Source: a virus
DNA: 64,000 nucleotides
Strand: one strand, 5' to 3'
IMG/VR virus record: IMGVR_UViG_3300010938_000950
Span: 124,001 to 188,000 of that record
The notes beneath the pieces are model-generated. The model did no database searches. It was not told the DNA's origin and saw nothing but the letters and a program-made list of their open reading frames with translations. Shown piece by piece: positions 7,728 to 16,843 of the stretch (positions are counted from its first letter, which is position 1; every line of letters starts with the position of its first letter). The position numbers and the translations under genes were made by a program.

Positions 7728-8323
7728 AACAATTTCAAACTTTAGACGAAGCTTTTCATCATCAATCAAACTGCCCCTTTTGCCACAAAGTAATTACCAA
7801 GGGCTGGGCTCAAATGACTTTCGATGGTGGTGAAACGTTGGTGGAATTTGATCTGGGAAAAACCAGCGTGACTCTTGACTATAAAACTGGCGATCTTAGA
7901 GAATATAAAACATCTTCGCCATTTGAAGAAATAGCCACTCGTAGCTATCCAGTATATGCTTCGAATGGTTCAGCACACTCGGCCCAAAGAAATGGTAAAG
8001 AGTTGTTTAGAGTCATTTGTGCATGCACTGAATGCTCTCAATATACTTATGTACTACAAATCCATTTAGATATGGATAAGAGGCGGGTGGTTGGAATATT
8101 TCTAAATTCAGAAACCCTATCTATTGAAAAGGGAACTGATCTACATGAAATTAAAAACGTCTATGCCACCAATAAAACTGAGTATAGCACGTTTACCAAT
8201 TATGAATCTGATGATATTAAAACAAATGATAGAAAATCGATTGTTCTACCACTAATTCCTATGGATCTTAGTAATCCCACTAAAACATTGGACCGTATCA
8301 AAACATTAGTTCTATTTTCATAG
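7724..8323 (+). CDS. Zinc-ribbon array protein, large type, 199 aa
   Basis: Cysteine pairs are CPFC (18-21) and CACTEC (about 99-104). The C-terminal section IVLPLIPMDLSN...DRIKTLVLFS matches the shared tail. It is joined to the kinase-like gene by an ATGA overlap and is followed 12 bases later by the next family member. Confidence 0.8.
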   Translation: MKQFQTLDEAFHHQSNCPFCHKVITKGWAQMTFDGGETLVEFDLGKTSVTLDYKTGDLREYKTSSPFEEIATRSYPVYASNGSAHSAQRNGKELFRVICACTECSQYTYVLQIHLDMDKRRVVGIFLNSETLSIEKGTDLHEIKNVYATNKTEYSTFTNYESDDIKTNDRKSIVLPLIPMDLSNPTKTLDRIKTLVLFS

Positions 8324-8335
8324 AAAGAATATACA

Positions 8336-8953
8336 GTGGATAAGTTTGAAACCATTGCTGACTTTGTGAAATGCAAAGAAACCTGCGTATTCTGTAAAAC
8401 ACCTCTTCGCACCACAATAACTAACTATGTTGGCGTCAGTGGTCAGGGTATACCTATTATAAATGCTCCTTTAAAAAATGATAGGTTCGAATTCAAAATA
8501 AAACACACAACTCCAGATTTTGAGGCAAAAGCTGATGTATTCATACTTATTGGTCAGAATGCTCTATTTTTTGATAACTTTACTAATGGTGAGTTCCCTT
8601 CAATTGATGAGCATTTAATTAAAAGAGTATTTGAAGACTATGGCCCTCATTTTGAATTGTATTGCCCGAGTAAACAATGTGGACTAGGTTATTTTATTGC
8701 AACTTGGCCAATCAAATTAAAAAAGACTCACCCAGTTGCAGGCATGTGGTATATCGAGCCATTTGGTATGTTTACTGAAAATGTTAAGATAGGTAATTAT
8801 GTAGTAGCTAATAACTGGGACACTAAACAAAGCTGTATCTATTCTAGAAAGAATATTGATGCAAACCCCATTAAGGTACCGATGGTAGATTTCTCTGCCA
8901 CAACTAAGGAAAAACTGATAACCAGAATAAAAACTTTGGTGACATTCTCATGA
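8336..8953 (+). CDS. Zinc-ribbon array protein, large type, GTG start, 205 aa
   Basis: The start is GTG, supported by AAAGAA 8 bases upstream and by the M-x-x-F-E/Q-T alignment with neighbours. The cysteine pairs are CVFC (17-20) and CPSKQC (about 113-118). The C-terminus [11 protein letters not shown] overlaps the release factor gene in a TCATGA junction. Confidence 0.8.
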   Translation: MDKFETIADFVKCKETCVFCKTPLRTTITNYVGVSGQGIPIINAPLKNDRFEFKIKHTTPDFEAKADVFILIGQNALFFDNFTNGEFPSIDEHLIKRVFEDYGPHFELYCPSKQCGLGYFIATWPIKLKKTHPVAGMWYIEPFGMFTENVKIGNYVVANNWDTKQSCIYSRKNIDANPIKVPMVDFSATTKEKLITRIKTLVTFS

Positions 8954-10044
8954 ATACCATACATATACAAACTTTACAATCTTGTCAAGAAAATCTAAGA
9001 GCTTTAGAAAAGATGACGTCACTAACTCAAATGCGTCATCGCATTGATGAGATAGATGAAAAATCAAACAATCCGAATTTTTGGAATAGCCCCAAGGATG
9101 CTGCTCTTTTAATGAAAGAGCGTAAGAAATTAGATGATTTCATTGTATTTTTTACTCAAGCAAAAGATGACCTAGAGTTATATACTGAGTTCGTTCAGAT
9201 TGGAGAGCTGTCTGATAAAGATTTTGCCCAGCTTTTTAATCTTAATGCGAAGCTTCAGTCTGAGGTGTTTCGCAATATGATGAAAGATCCTGTTGATGAT
9301 ACTCCAGCTATTATTGCCATTAATGCTGGTGCTGGAGGTCTAGAAGCAGCCAATTGGGTTACCATGCTTTTGCGTATGTATACTCGTTATGCTGACAGCC
9401 AAGGGTTTAAAGTCGAATTGTTAGATGAGAAACCATCAGAAGAGCATAGTGCTATTTGTACAGACTCCGTCTCCATCAGGGTCGATGGTCCATATGCTTT
9501 TGGTTTCTTTAAATCAGAATCTGGAGTTCATCGCCTGATTCGTAACTCGCCATTTAATGCTGGTGATGCTCGCCAGACTTCGTTTGCGGGAGTCCAAGTT
9601 ACTCCAGATATTGAAGATACAATTGATATCAAAATAGAAGAAAAAGATATTGAGATTACCACCATGCGCAACTCTGGACCTGGCGGCCAAAATGTTAACA
9701 AGGTAGAATCTGCAGTTCGCTTAAAGCATCTTCCGACCGGTATCGTCATTAATTCACGCTCTGAACGTAGTCAGTTGGACAATCGTAGGTTTGCCATGAA
9801 GATGTTGAAGGCAAAACTATATGAGTTAGAGATGCAAAAGAAAAGGGCTGAGCAAGATAAGCGAGTAGAGGCTACTTCCGATGTGTCTTTTGGTAATCAG
9901 ATTAGGACTTACACTTTGATGCCATACCAATTGGTTAAAGACGAACGTACTGGTTATCAGATTAGGGATGCTGACGCCGTATTGGATGGTGATATTCAGG
10001 GATTTATGATTGCCTATTTACAGGAATACGATAAAATCGCATAA
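8950..10044 (+). CDS. prfB: Peptide chain release factor 2
   Basis: At 364 residues this is a full-length class-1 release factor. The codon-recognition loop carries SPF in [15 protein letters not shown], the RF2 signature that reads UGA and UAA, and the catalytic GGQ lies in [10 protein letters not shown]. There is no CTTTGA programmed frameshift near the start, which bacterial prfB usually has, so the phage copy is free of RF2 autoregulation. It starts within a TCATGA overlap with the preceding zinc-ribbon gene, as array members do, and most array genes stop at TGA. A role in boosting UGA termination or reinitiation at those junctions is inferred. Confidence 0.95.
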   Translation: MNTIHIQTLQSCQENLRALEKMTSLTQMRHRIDEIDEKSNNPNFWNSPKDAALLMKERKKLDDFIVFFTQAKDDLELYTEFVQIGELSDKDFAQLFNLNAKLQSEVFRNMMKDPVDDTPAIIAINAGAGGLEAANWVTMLLRMYTRYADSQGFKVELLDEKPSEEHSAICTDSVSIRVDGPYAFGFFKSESGVHRLIRNSPFNAGDARQTSFAGVQVTPDIEDTIDIKIEEKDIEITTMRNSGPGGQNVNKVESAVRLKHLPTGIVINSRSERSQLDNRRFAMKMLKAKLYELEMQKKRAEQDKRVEATSDVSFGNQIRTYTLMPYQLVKDERTGYQIRDADAVLDGDIQGFMIAYLQEYDKIA

Positions 10045-10049
10045 GATGT

Positions 10050-10631
10050 ATGAAGAGGTTTACTGTTAAGGATTTTATAGCGTACAACAATCCATGTTTT
10101 AGTTGCGGTAGCCCAATCAATTTTCGCATCGGTTATGTCCCTGTTGGATCGGGTGAATCCGGCCATTTACGTCCAGTGATAATGCCTAACCATACTGAAA
10201 TTGATTTGATTATTAAGTATTCAGATATGGAAGCGCTTAGATTATGTATCGATCACAAAACAAATAAAATACTAGCTAACAGTATCCATGGCTTGACAAA
10301 TTACTTAAGCGGTCGTAAGTTGTTTTTAACGTCTACCTGTGATAAGTGCTACACAAAAATAGAAAGCCAATTCCTGGAATTTAATCTGGATAAAAGATAC
10401 ATTGCTCCGGTGGGAATTAGTACAGAAAGACTAATGGTTCGCGATAGCGATAACTTGTACCAGATTACTTCATCGTTTATAGATGAATGCTCTCTGCTTA
10501 CTGTAGATAAAATAGATAAAGCTAAACCTCTATCACCTTTCCAATTAAAATTGCCACTGCTACCAAAGTATAAACTTAGAGATAAGGAAAATTTTATCCG
10601 CAAGATTAAGACGTACATAACATTCTCATGA
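10050..10631 (+). CDS. Zinc-ribbon array protein, large type, 193 aa
   Basis: Cysteine pairs are CFSC (15-18) and CDKC (about 93-96). The tail reads KLPLLPKYKLRDKENFIRKIKTYITFS, in which LPLLP and the K-I-K-T-Y helix are family hallmarks. It starts 5 bases after prfB and ends in a TTCTCATGA junction. Confidence 0.8.
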   Translation: MKRFTVKDFIAYNNPCFSCGSPINFRIGYVPVGSGESGHLRPVIMPNHTEIDLIIKYSDMEALRLCIDHKTNKILANSIHGLTNYLSGRKLFLTSTCDKCYTKIESQFLEFNLDKRYIAPVGISTERLMVRDSDNLYQITSSFIDECSLLTVDKIDKAKPLSPFQLKLPLLPKYKLRDKENFIRKIKTYITFS

Positions 10632-11245
10632 ATTTACAAGAAATTATTAACTATAGGGATGTTTGTATTCACTGTGGGCGCCCCTTGGTGATGCGTATCG
10701 AGAACTATCCAAAATTAACTATAAGTGTTACAGATGCTGGTTTAAAGATTAAATCACGACATCAGAATGGTGTTTACTTACATTTTGGATTTGATGGTAA
10801 GTATACTCGAAATAAGAGAGAATATAAAATTTACCAACAGCCAGTTATCATACATAAAAGATGTAATTTTCATCCACTGAAAGGAATGGGCGACTATCCT
10901 CTTCCAGTTATCACAATGGCTGCTAATAGTCCTATTTTAGCAAATCAAGGGACAACACTAAACACTGTTAAAGATATTACTTGCCAATACGAATTTTCAT
11001 TGTTCGGACATGGAGATATTTATGCCGCGGGTTTAACCGCAGAGTTTATCTATTGGCATGATGAAATAGAATTTTGGCATACCGATACTTATTTTGGGGC
11101 TAATAAAACACACATCTACCACGCTGCATTTGAACAGAAATTAAACGATCTAATGCATCTAAAGCTCCCCGCTATGAACTTAAAGAATATAAAGGATAAA
11201 GATCAGTTTGTTAACAAGCTAAAACTGTATACTTTGTTCTCATAA
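10628..11245 (+). CDS. Zinc-ribbon array protein, large type, 205 aa
   Basis: The N-terminus MNLQEIINYRDVCIHC is close to that of the first array member (5838). CIHC is at 13-16; the second site is degenerate, with single cysteines near 79 and 120, so zinc binding may be partial. The C-terminus is VNKLKLYTLFS. It ends convergently with the minus-strand gene at 11240. Confidence 0.78.
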   Translation: MNLQEIINYRDVCIHCGRPLVMRIENYPKLTISVTDAGLKIKSRHQNGVYLHFGFDGKYTRNKREYKIYQQPVIIHKRCNFHPLKGMGDYPLPVITMAANSPILANQGTTLNTVKDITCQYEFSLFGHGDIYAAGLTAEFIYWHDEIEFWHTDTYFGANKTHIYHAAFEQKLNDLMHLKLPAMNLKNIKDKDQFVNKLKLYTLFS

Positions 11246-11659
11246 AAAGGCTTTTAATCTATCCAGCCTTTTACAATGATTGATAGCCTCAACCATATGC
11301 CTGATCTTAAAATTGCCGAATGAATTATACTGTACCCAGTCTTGGAATTTAAATCTGGAATCTCTTCTGAGATCAATGCTTTTAGATTTACTGTCGATTC
11401 CATCGTAAATTGAAATCTCAAAGTCTTTGAATTCTTTTAGCCTACGCGGCCCTTCAAGATCATAGGGTAACTTAATTTCAATAGTATACATACCCACTTT
11501 AATGGAGTTTAAGTATAGAGTAACTTCGTTATCTTCGGTTTCCTCTAGGCTAGTTAAATAGCAATTATCCAATGCTTTCTTGATTTTGTTTTTAGAACTC
11601 TTACCGTGGCTAAAATCGAGTACGGTGCGACGTTCTTCTTGTGATCGAATGGCTGTCAT
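11240..11659 (-). CDS. Hypothetical protein, paralogue of the 6506-7027 gene, 139 aa
   Basis: This is shorter than its paralogue. It keeps the C-terminal block DLRRDSRFKFQDWVQYNSFG and a final LDRLKAFL. No known domain. Both paralogues sit antisense between array members, which suggests they moved or duplicated together with the array. Confidence 0.72.
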   Translation of the reverse strand: MTAIRSQEERRTVLDFSHGKSSKNKIKKALDNCYLTSLEETEDNEVTLYLNSIKVGMYTIEIKLPYDLEGPRRLKEFKDFEISIYDGIDSKSKSIDLRRDSRFKFQDWVQYNSFGNFKIRHMVEAINHCKRLDRLKAFL

Positions 11660-11707
11660 ATCTTCCTAGTAGTATGCCACATAACTACCATATTTATTAG
11701 AGTCAAC

Positions 11708-12031
11708 ATGCAAAAATATAACTGTCTAGTCTGTAACAAAGAGATGGAAATGTATCACAGGATTGCTTTTATAGATTACTCTTGTAGTCATCATGATGAT
11801 CACCATTTTTCGTGGCGCATTAAAGATAATACATTGGCTAAATTGCGCATTCGTTTTGGACAGGGGCGGGAACAGTTATGTCTTAAGGTTCATTATGATG
11901 AAGGATACTCAGAAGTTTGGTCCAAGACCAAACCCAATAATAGAATACGTATTAACCAAATAATCGTACCTAATTTCGAAGAAGTTGATAAGCTTAAAAA
12001 CAAAATTAGAACTCTATTGGTGTTTGGATGA
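11708..12031 (+). CDS. Zinc-ribbon array protein, small type, 107 aa
   Basis: This is the first of 18 small-type members. CLVC is at 6-9; the second site is replaced by a histidine-rich CSHHDDHH segment (26-33) that could complete a Cys/His zinc site. The tail is KNKIRTLLVFG. No Shine-Dalgarno sequence is evident before the ATG. Confidence 0.75.
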   Translation: MQKYNCLVCNKEMEMYHRIAFIDYSCSHHDDHHFSWRIKDNTLAKLRIRFGQGREQLCLKVHYDEGYSEVWSKTKPNNRIRINQIIVPNFEEVDKLKNKIRTLLVFG

Positions 12032-12366
12032 AAGCCCCTATCAGGTGCCCAGTATGTGGCGATCCCATGCTCAATAGTTTTCCTCCGGCCGAAGACCTTA
12101 GTAACAAAGTAACTAAGTCCTGCACTTTGAGGCTTAATCACAAAATTACTCTTATCGCAGATGGTGATGAAGTCTCTCAATTAAGTATTGATCTTGGTAA
12201 TGGCCTAGAAGCTATCTTTCTATTTCTATTAAATAAAATTTGGGTTCAGCCAACCAGAAGTAATTCGGCAAATATCGACTACACCATTTTACCATTTTTT
12301 GAGCCAGACTTATCTAACTATAAAAAACTAGTTGAGAAAGTGAAAACGTATCTGATATTCTCATGA
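12028..12366 (+). CDS. Zinc-ribbon array protein, small type, 112 aa
   Basis: The first pair is CPVC (7-10) and only one further cysteine (32) is near, so the ribbon is incomplete. The tail VEKVKTYLIFS is intact. Both ends overlap neighbours by ATGA. Confidence 0.75.
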   Translation: MKAPIRCPVCGDPMLNSFPPAEDLSNKVTKSCTLRLNHKITLIADGDEVSQLSIDLGNGLEAIFLFLLNKIWVQPTRSNSANIDYTILPFFEPDLSNYKKLVEKVKTYLIFS

Positions 12367-12713
12367 CTCATCGGTGTGGCTTTTGTCATAAACTAATGGA
12401 TGTTGTCAGTCACACAAATAGTGAGCTGTTTGATGTATATCTATGTGAAAAATGTACTAATTCAGGGCTGTACACTCGGTATAGGCACGTTTGCTATAAA
12501 GGAAGTAATGAAGTATTAGCTACGACTATTAAAATTGATGAATATTATGTGGTTCTTAATCACTGTTTTCATTTATCGTCTCAGAGAGATAACTATACTC
12601 AAATTCATATAGGTATAACTCTAATATTTGATCTCGATTTTATTCTGCGGTTACCTCTGCACGATCCGTTGCTAGCGAAACGAAAGTTGCAGATTTACAC
12701 GACTTTCTCGTGA
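12363..12713 (+). CDS. Zinc-ribbon array protein, small type, 116 aa
   Basis: The pairs CGFC (5-8) and CEKC (28-31) give a complete four-cysteine ribbon with a 19-residue spacer. The tail is RKLQIYTTFS. The gene stops with TGA and, unusually for the array, leaves a 9-base gap before the next start. Confidence 0.78.
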   Translation: MTHRCGFCHKLMDVVSHTNSELFDVYLCEKCTNSGLYTRYRHVCYKGSNEVLATTIKIDEYYVVLNHCFHLSSQRDNYTQIHIGITLIFDLDFILRLPLHDPLLAKRKLQIYTTFS

Positions 12714-12722
12714 AGGAGTGGT

Positions 12723-13109
12723 ATGAGTATAGTTATATACTTTGATATGGATGACGTCCTAAACTGCCCTATTTGTGGCACTCGCATGCGTACAAATCAT
12801 CATAAAAACAAACTGCTCCACCCTATCAACCAGACTGCAGATTATGCGGAGCGTATATGTTCCGGGCATAATCATGTGATTGCCATCTGGACCAATAAAG
12901 CTACAAAACGGGTAGATTTTATGAAACTATCTTTGAATCCTAAGTATTCTAGATTTTTAGAGATAGATTGGGTAAATCAAAAATGTAAAATTACCTGTGC
13001 TAGTGGTGGTGAATATGAGCACATTGACATCCCTAAGATGATTGAACCTGATTTTCCGGACCTAGTAAAACTTAAAGAAAAAGTAAATCTATACGTTGTA
13101 TTCTCATGA
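12723..13109 (+). CDS. Zinc-ribbon array protein, small type, 128 aa
   Basis: CPIC is at 15-18; a CSGH motif follows at about 47. The gene has a clear Shine-Dalgarno sequence (GAAGGAG, 6 bases before ATG), unlike overlapped members, which supports this start over the ATG at codon 10. The tail is KEKVNLYVVFS. Confidence 0.75.
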   Translation: MSIVIYFDMDDVLNCPICGTRMRTNHHKNKLLHPINQTADYAERICSGHNHVIAIWTNKATKRVDFMKLSLNPKYSRFLEIDWVNQKCKITCASGGEYEHIDIPKMIEPDFPDLVKLKEKVNLYVVFS

Positions 13110-13450
13110 AATGTTTATTCTGTAACCAAAAGATGTGGCAAGAAGAAGACGGCCCCGACAGTTTATTTTTTGAATACAAATGCTTTTCTATTAAGTGTAT
13201 GGTTAATAACGACTTTCCAAGATACATCTGTGGTACAGATAAGACAGGCGAAGGTTTCTGCTGGCAGGAATATGCTACAGAAGGATTCTACGTTAAAGTC
13301 TCCAGCGAGGGCTCTACTATCTATCGGCTTATTTCCTGTATGCTAAATCAAGGCGTAAAAGTTCCTGAATCGCTATGGATTGACCAGACGAATTTGTCGG
13401 AAACTCTTGACAAAGTGCGGGGCCTGCATTATATTTTATGGAATGGGTGA
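13106..13450 (+). CDS. Zinc-ribbon array protein, divergent small type, 114 aa
   Basis: The first pair is CLFC (3-6) and the second CFSIKC (26-31). The C-terminus is divergent, ending DKVRGLHYILWNG rather than with F-S, and the gene does not overlap the next one. The loss of the tail together with the loss of the overlap supports a link between the two. Confidence 0.72.
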   Translation: MKCLFCNQKMWQEEDGPDSLFFEYKCFSIKCMVNNDFPRYICGTDKTGEGFCWQEYATEGFYVKVSSEGSTIYRLISCMLNQGVKVPESLWIDQTNLSETLDKVRGLHYILWNG

Positions 13451-13456
13451 CGAATC

Positions 13457-13858
13457 ATGGTGCGAGAACCACCAATTTGTCCTGTTTGTGGATTACCACT
13501 AAGAGCTACTGGTGTTAATCCGGACATGTATTACTGCATGAAAAGAAAGGTTTGGGAGCCCGATCTTGGTATCTATCTTGACATAGTAGACTCAACTGTC
13601 TATTTAGATCCAGAGGGCAAACAAACACTGCGAGTTATTGAAGTACCGCCCTTTAGTTTTACCATTACAGATGATGATCAAAAACAAGAGACTGTTATCC
13701 GTAAAATAATAGCCCCCGAGCGTTCTCCAAAAGACAGAAATAAAGCTCGCATTTTAGAAAGAAAAATATTACTAACAATCCCTGCTGTAGTTTCCATGCC
13801 TTGGAAAGATAAAAAGGCCGTGGCAGAGAGGGTGAAACTATATTTATTGTTTTCGTGA
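13457..13858 (+). CDS. Zinc-ribbon array protein, small type, 133 aa
   Basis: CPVC is at 8-11 and a lone cysteine at about 27. A charged insert (residues 75-105) makes it longer than its neighbours. The tail is AERVKLYLLFS. A 16-base gap precedes the next gene. Confidence 0.72.
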   Translation: MVREPPICPVCGLPLRATGVNPDMYYCMKRKVWEPDLGIYLDIVDSTVYLDPEGKQTLRVIEVPPFSFTITDDDQKQETVIRKIIAPERSPKDRNKARILERKILLTIPAVVSMPWKDKKAVAERVKLYLLFS

Positions 13859-13874
13859 GGCAAATAGAATTATA

Positions 13875-14234
13875 ATGACTCTTTCCTGTAGATTCTGCAA
13901 TAAAGACACCGTTTATGTGCCATTAAAGGTAGCTCAGAGACGCACATTTGAAGTACATTATTGTTATGACTGTCAAGCAGAATATGTAGAATATGGTAAA
14001 ACAGAAGGAACGGCAATTCATCTGTATACAACCATCAATGATAAAATGTATAGATGGTCAACCATAGAATCGGAAAATGGAACATCTGGCTATATTTGGT
14101 ATATTGGGGAGCCGGGAGAACCAGGCATCAAACCCAATAGAAAATTAAAGTTATTGAAACATTTTGAAATACCGCCCACTATAGTTCCTTCCAATGTGGA
14201 ACGGAAGCTTAGATTTATGTTATTATTCTTATGA
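13875..14234 (+). CDS. Zinc-ribbon array protein, small type, 119 aa
   Basis: CRFC (5-8) and CYDC (30-33) form a complete ribbon. The middle YTTINDKMYRW and the IVPSNVERKL segment are nearly repeated in the next gene, marking a recent duplication. The tail ends MLLFL. Confidence 0.78.
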   Translation: MTLSCRFCNKDTVYVPLKVAQRRTFEVHYCYDCQAEYVEYGKTEGTAIHLYTTINDKMYRWSTIESENGTSGYIWYIGEPGEPGIKPNRKLKLLKHFEIPPTIVPSNVERKLRFMLLFL

Positions 14235-14755
14235 GACAAATCAACTTTTTAGAATATGGGTGCCCATACTGCAATGCCGACCTAGTTGTTCATGGGGTTG
14301 ATTTCTCATATGAATCAGTAAATGGGGAGTCCACTAAAACTACTTTTCAATGCGTTGGTTGTAAAGAATTTTTCTATACAATAGAAGATGCTCATGTATC
14401 TTCTCCAGATAGAACTCCAGAATACAAATGTCCATATTGCTTACAACAGTGCACCTATCTTTCTCTTAAAGATGATTGGACCGACTACTGGAAGTGTAAT
14501 CCCTGCAAAACCTCATTTTCGCAATCTTATAGTCCAGATTATAAAGGAATAGATATTGTTAATATGTACGCAACCATTAATGATAAGTTGTACGTACTAA
14601 GACAGTTTACTCGATCTGGTACATCACGTATAGATTTGCTCCCCCAGAATGAAGATGATACAATAATGATCGTGAAAGAATTTAATTTTCTATTTCCTAA
14701 TGTATTGCCATCTAATATTCAAACTAAATTGCTGACCTATATAGTGTTTTCATGA
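14231..14755 (+). CDS. Double zinc-ribbon array protein, 174 aa
   Basis: Two ribbons lie in one chain: CPYC/CVGC (11-14, 41-44) and CPYC/CNPC (68-71, 91-94). Residues after 110 (YATINDKLYVL, VLPSNIQTKL) match the preceding gene. The simplest explanation is fusion of two tandem copies with loss of the internal tail and stop. The C-terminus is LLTYIVFS. Confidence 0.78.
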   Translation: MRQINFLEYGCPYCNADLVVHGVDFSYESVNGESTKTTFQCVGCKEFFYTIEDAHVSSPDRTPEYKCPYCLQQCTYLSLKDDWTDYWKCNPCKTSFSQSYSPDYKGIDIVNMYATINDKLYVLRQFTRSGTSRIDLLPQNEDDTIMIVKEFNFLFPNVLPSNIQTKLLTYIVFS

Positions 14756-15087
14756 AATGTCAATTTTGTCATTATCCTTTGAAATTTTCTCATACCGAAA
14801 ACAATAAGGAAGTAGAAGTATATGATTGTTTGAATTGTCCAATGCTTATCTTTTATTCCTTTCGAAATAAAAGTACCGAACCATTCAAAATTACTTTTAT
14901 GCTTAACCGCAATGGAAAAACTTATCTGTGGACCAATGACAAAACTAAAGGCTACTCTTATGTTACTGATGTTGCAGTAAGGACTTCACCCACTGATAAT
15001 CCTCTGGTTCTCAAACTACCAAAAATAGTAGAAGTAACACCAGAAACTGTTTACCAAAAATTATCGTTTTACATGGTTTTCATATGA
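14752..15087 (+). CDS. Zinc-ribbon array protein, small type, 111 aa
   Basis: CQFC (3-6) and CLNC (26-29) give a complete ribbon. The LKLPK motif precedes the C-terminal helix YQKLSFYMVFI. ATGA overlaps at both ends. Confidence 0.78.
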   Translation: MKCQFCHYPLKFSHTENNKEVEVYDCLNCPMLIFYSFRNKSTEPFKITFMLNRNGKTYLWTNDKTKGYSYVTDVAVRTSPTDNPLVLKLPKIVEVTPETVYQKLSFYMVFI

Positions 15088-15491
15088 GGCCATTATACAA
15101 CTGTCCATACTGTGGTTGCCGCCTTAAAGAAGTTAGCCACAATTTTGCCTGGTTTCAAAAGGTGTGTCCAGACCGGTGCTGTATACAATACAGCCAGTTT
15201 TATATAGACTCTTTTGAAAGTGAATTACAGTACATTACCTTTAGCACTTCAGATTTTAATTTATATGTATATTTTGAAAGGGGCCATTATTCTAATATGT
15301 CCCTGGTTTATTCTAGAAAAGAATTGAATGCCAATGGTAAAGCTGGCCCATGTCTTAAAATACCATCCAATAAAATTGATACCACATTCCTAGAACAAAT
15401 AGAAAGTAACGGCCGATATTGCAATGTTGGAATAAGAGAATGGATGGCTAGGCTAAATGATAAATTAAAAATGTATGTATTGTTTTCATGA
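15084..15491 (+). CDS. Zinc-ribbon array protein, small type, 135 aa
   Basis: CPYC (7-10) and CPDRC (28-32, followed by a further C) form the ribbon. The C-terminal half is longer than usual. The tail is NDKLKMYVLFS. Confidence 0.76.
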   Translation: MRPLYNCPYCGCRLKEVSHNFAWFQKVCPDRCCIQYSQFYIDSFESELQYITFSTSDFNLYVYFERGHYSNMSLVYSRKELNANGKAGPCLKIPSNKIDTTFLEQIESNGRYCNVGIREWMARLNDKLKMYVLFS

Positions 15492-15820
15492 TTTGTCCTC
15501 ATTGTAATAGAGAAATCTTATTGGCAAAGGAGCCAGATACTACTTATGCTTCGGTCTATTACTGCCAAAATTGTAGGATGGAACATATTGTAGTTGATGA
15601 GATTGAACCCGGTGATTACGTAATAGAGCATAAAGAGTGTCGTTTTTATATCGATAATAAAAATAACCGCGCCAGAATTGAACAACGGTATATGTATGTG
15701 GAAAGTGATACCAGTATTACTTTCCGATGGTATACTGTTCTGGAACTTCCATCCATTCCACAAAATCTCAATAAAGACACCGTGGAAGAAAAACTCAAAC
15801 TATACTTATTATTCTCATGA
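15488..15820 (+). CDS. Zinc-ribbon array protein, small type, 110 aa
   Basis: CPHC (3-6) and CQNC (26-29) are in the standard positions and ELPSIP precedes the tail EEKLKLYLLFS. This is one of the most typical members. Confidence 0.78.
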   Translation: MICPHCNREILLAKEPDTTYASVYYCQNCRMEHIVVDEIEPGDYVIEHKECRFYIDNKNNRARIEQRYMYVESDTSITFRWYTVLELPSIPQNLNKDTVEEKLKLYLLFS

Positions 15821-16158
15821 AATGCCCAATTTGCCAAGAACATGAACTCGTTACCCAATCTTTAGAAGATTGTTTTGGTCGGAAGCCAGATATTTTTTGT
15901 CCTAAAGTAGTAAGATTGCCCGATGGTAAGCTCGTTAATCATTACCGAGAATATCCTGTAGTGGGTGATAAAGTAAGAATCTTCGTTTGGCCCTACAGAA
16001 TTATTACCTGGAAAGGTGAGTCGCAAGTGTCAGTCGATACTAAACGACAAAAAAGCAACAAACATTACTTCAAAACTCTTATGAAAGTTCCAGCTCTTCA
16101 TGTCGATACAGAAGATAAATTAAGGAACAGAATTAAACTACTATTACTGCTGTCATGA
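15817..16158 (+). CDS. Zinc-ribbon array protein, small type, 113 aa
   Basis: CPIC is at 3-6. The second pair is reduced to single cysteines at 19 and 28, so a full ribbon is doubtful. The tail is RNRIKLLLLLS. Confidence 0.74.
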   Translation: MKCPICQEHELVTQSLEDCFGRKPDIFCPKVVRLPDGKLVNHYREYPVVGDKVRIFVWPYRIITWKGESQVSVDTKRQKSNKHYFKTLMKVPALHVDTEDKLRNRIKLLLLLS

Positions 16159-16529
16159 ATTGTAGATTTTGCCAAGTTCCGATGCTGCCCATTCAGGATA
16201 TTCCGCCTGACAGCGATGCCAGAGTTGATTATGGTGTCCTCTGGGAATGTCATAATTGTCCAGCTACAGTCAAACAATATGATAGAGATGAAGATTGGTT
16301 TTCTATCACGGCATTCCACAATGGCCATTGGTATGAAGTTATGCAGATGTACACTTCACCAGAATCTAATGACCCGCCCCTTCTATCAATCTATAAGATT
16401 ACTCTTTATCAAGATGAGTACGAACAACCAAATATTAAATCTGTGTTGGCCCTGGAATTAAATATTGACGGACAAATAACTCCACAAAATATTAATTCGA
16501 AACTGGCTACCATATTAACTTTCTCATGA
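16155..16529 (+). CDS. Zinc-ribbon array protein, small type, 124 aa
   Basis: CRFC (3-6) and CHNC (32-35) are present with an acidic 25-residue spacer. The tail is NSKLATILTFS. Confidence 0.77.
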   Translation: MNCRFCQVPMLPIQDIPPDSDARVDYGVLWECHNCPATVKQYDRDEDWFSITAFHNGHWYEVMQMYTSPESNDPPLLSIYKITLYQDEYEQPNIKSVLALELNIDGQITPQNINSKLATILTFS

Positions 16530-16843
16530 ATTGTGAATACTGCAATAATCCTTGTAAATCAGATGATAAGTGGTGGGAATGTCATCACTGCGGAGTCTCC
16601 TATGAAAATAGTGAACTATATGGCCATCATATTAAGTTTGAACGCCATACAGAAGATTGGGCCTATGCCCTTAATCTTTACCCACAATCTCAATTAACTG
16701 TGCTAACAGGTTTCCACCGAGATTTCGGAACCACCAAACCATGGGACCGTTGCCACCTGGAAATGAAAATTCCATATCTGCTGCAAAATGTTAATCAACA
16801 TAACGTAATGGACAAAATCAAATTCTTACTGTTATTCCAATGA
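16526..16843 (+). CDS. Zinc-ribbon array protein, small type, 105 aa
   Basis: This is the shortest member. The ribbon is compact: CEYC (3-6) and CHHC (19-22) only 12 residues apart. The tail is MDKIKFLLLFQ and the overlap is ATGATGA, giving the next gene a choice of start. Confidence 0.76.
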   Translation: MNCEYCNNPCKSDDKWWECHHCGVSYENSELYGHHIKFERHTEDWAYALNLYPQSQLTVLTGFHRDFGTTKPWDRCHLEMKIPYLLQNVNQHNVMDKIKFLLLFQ

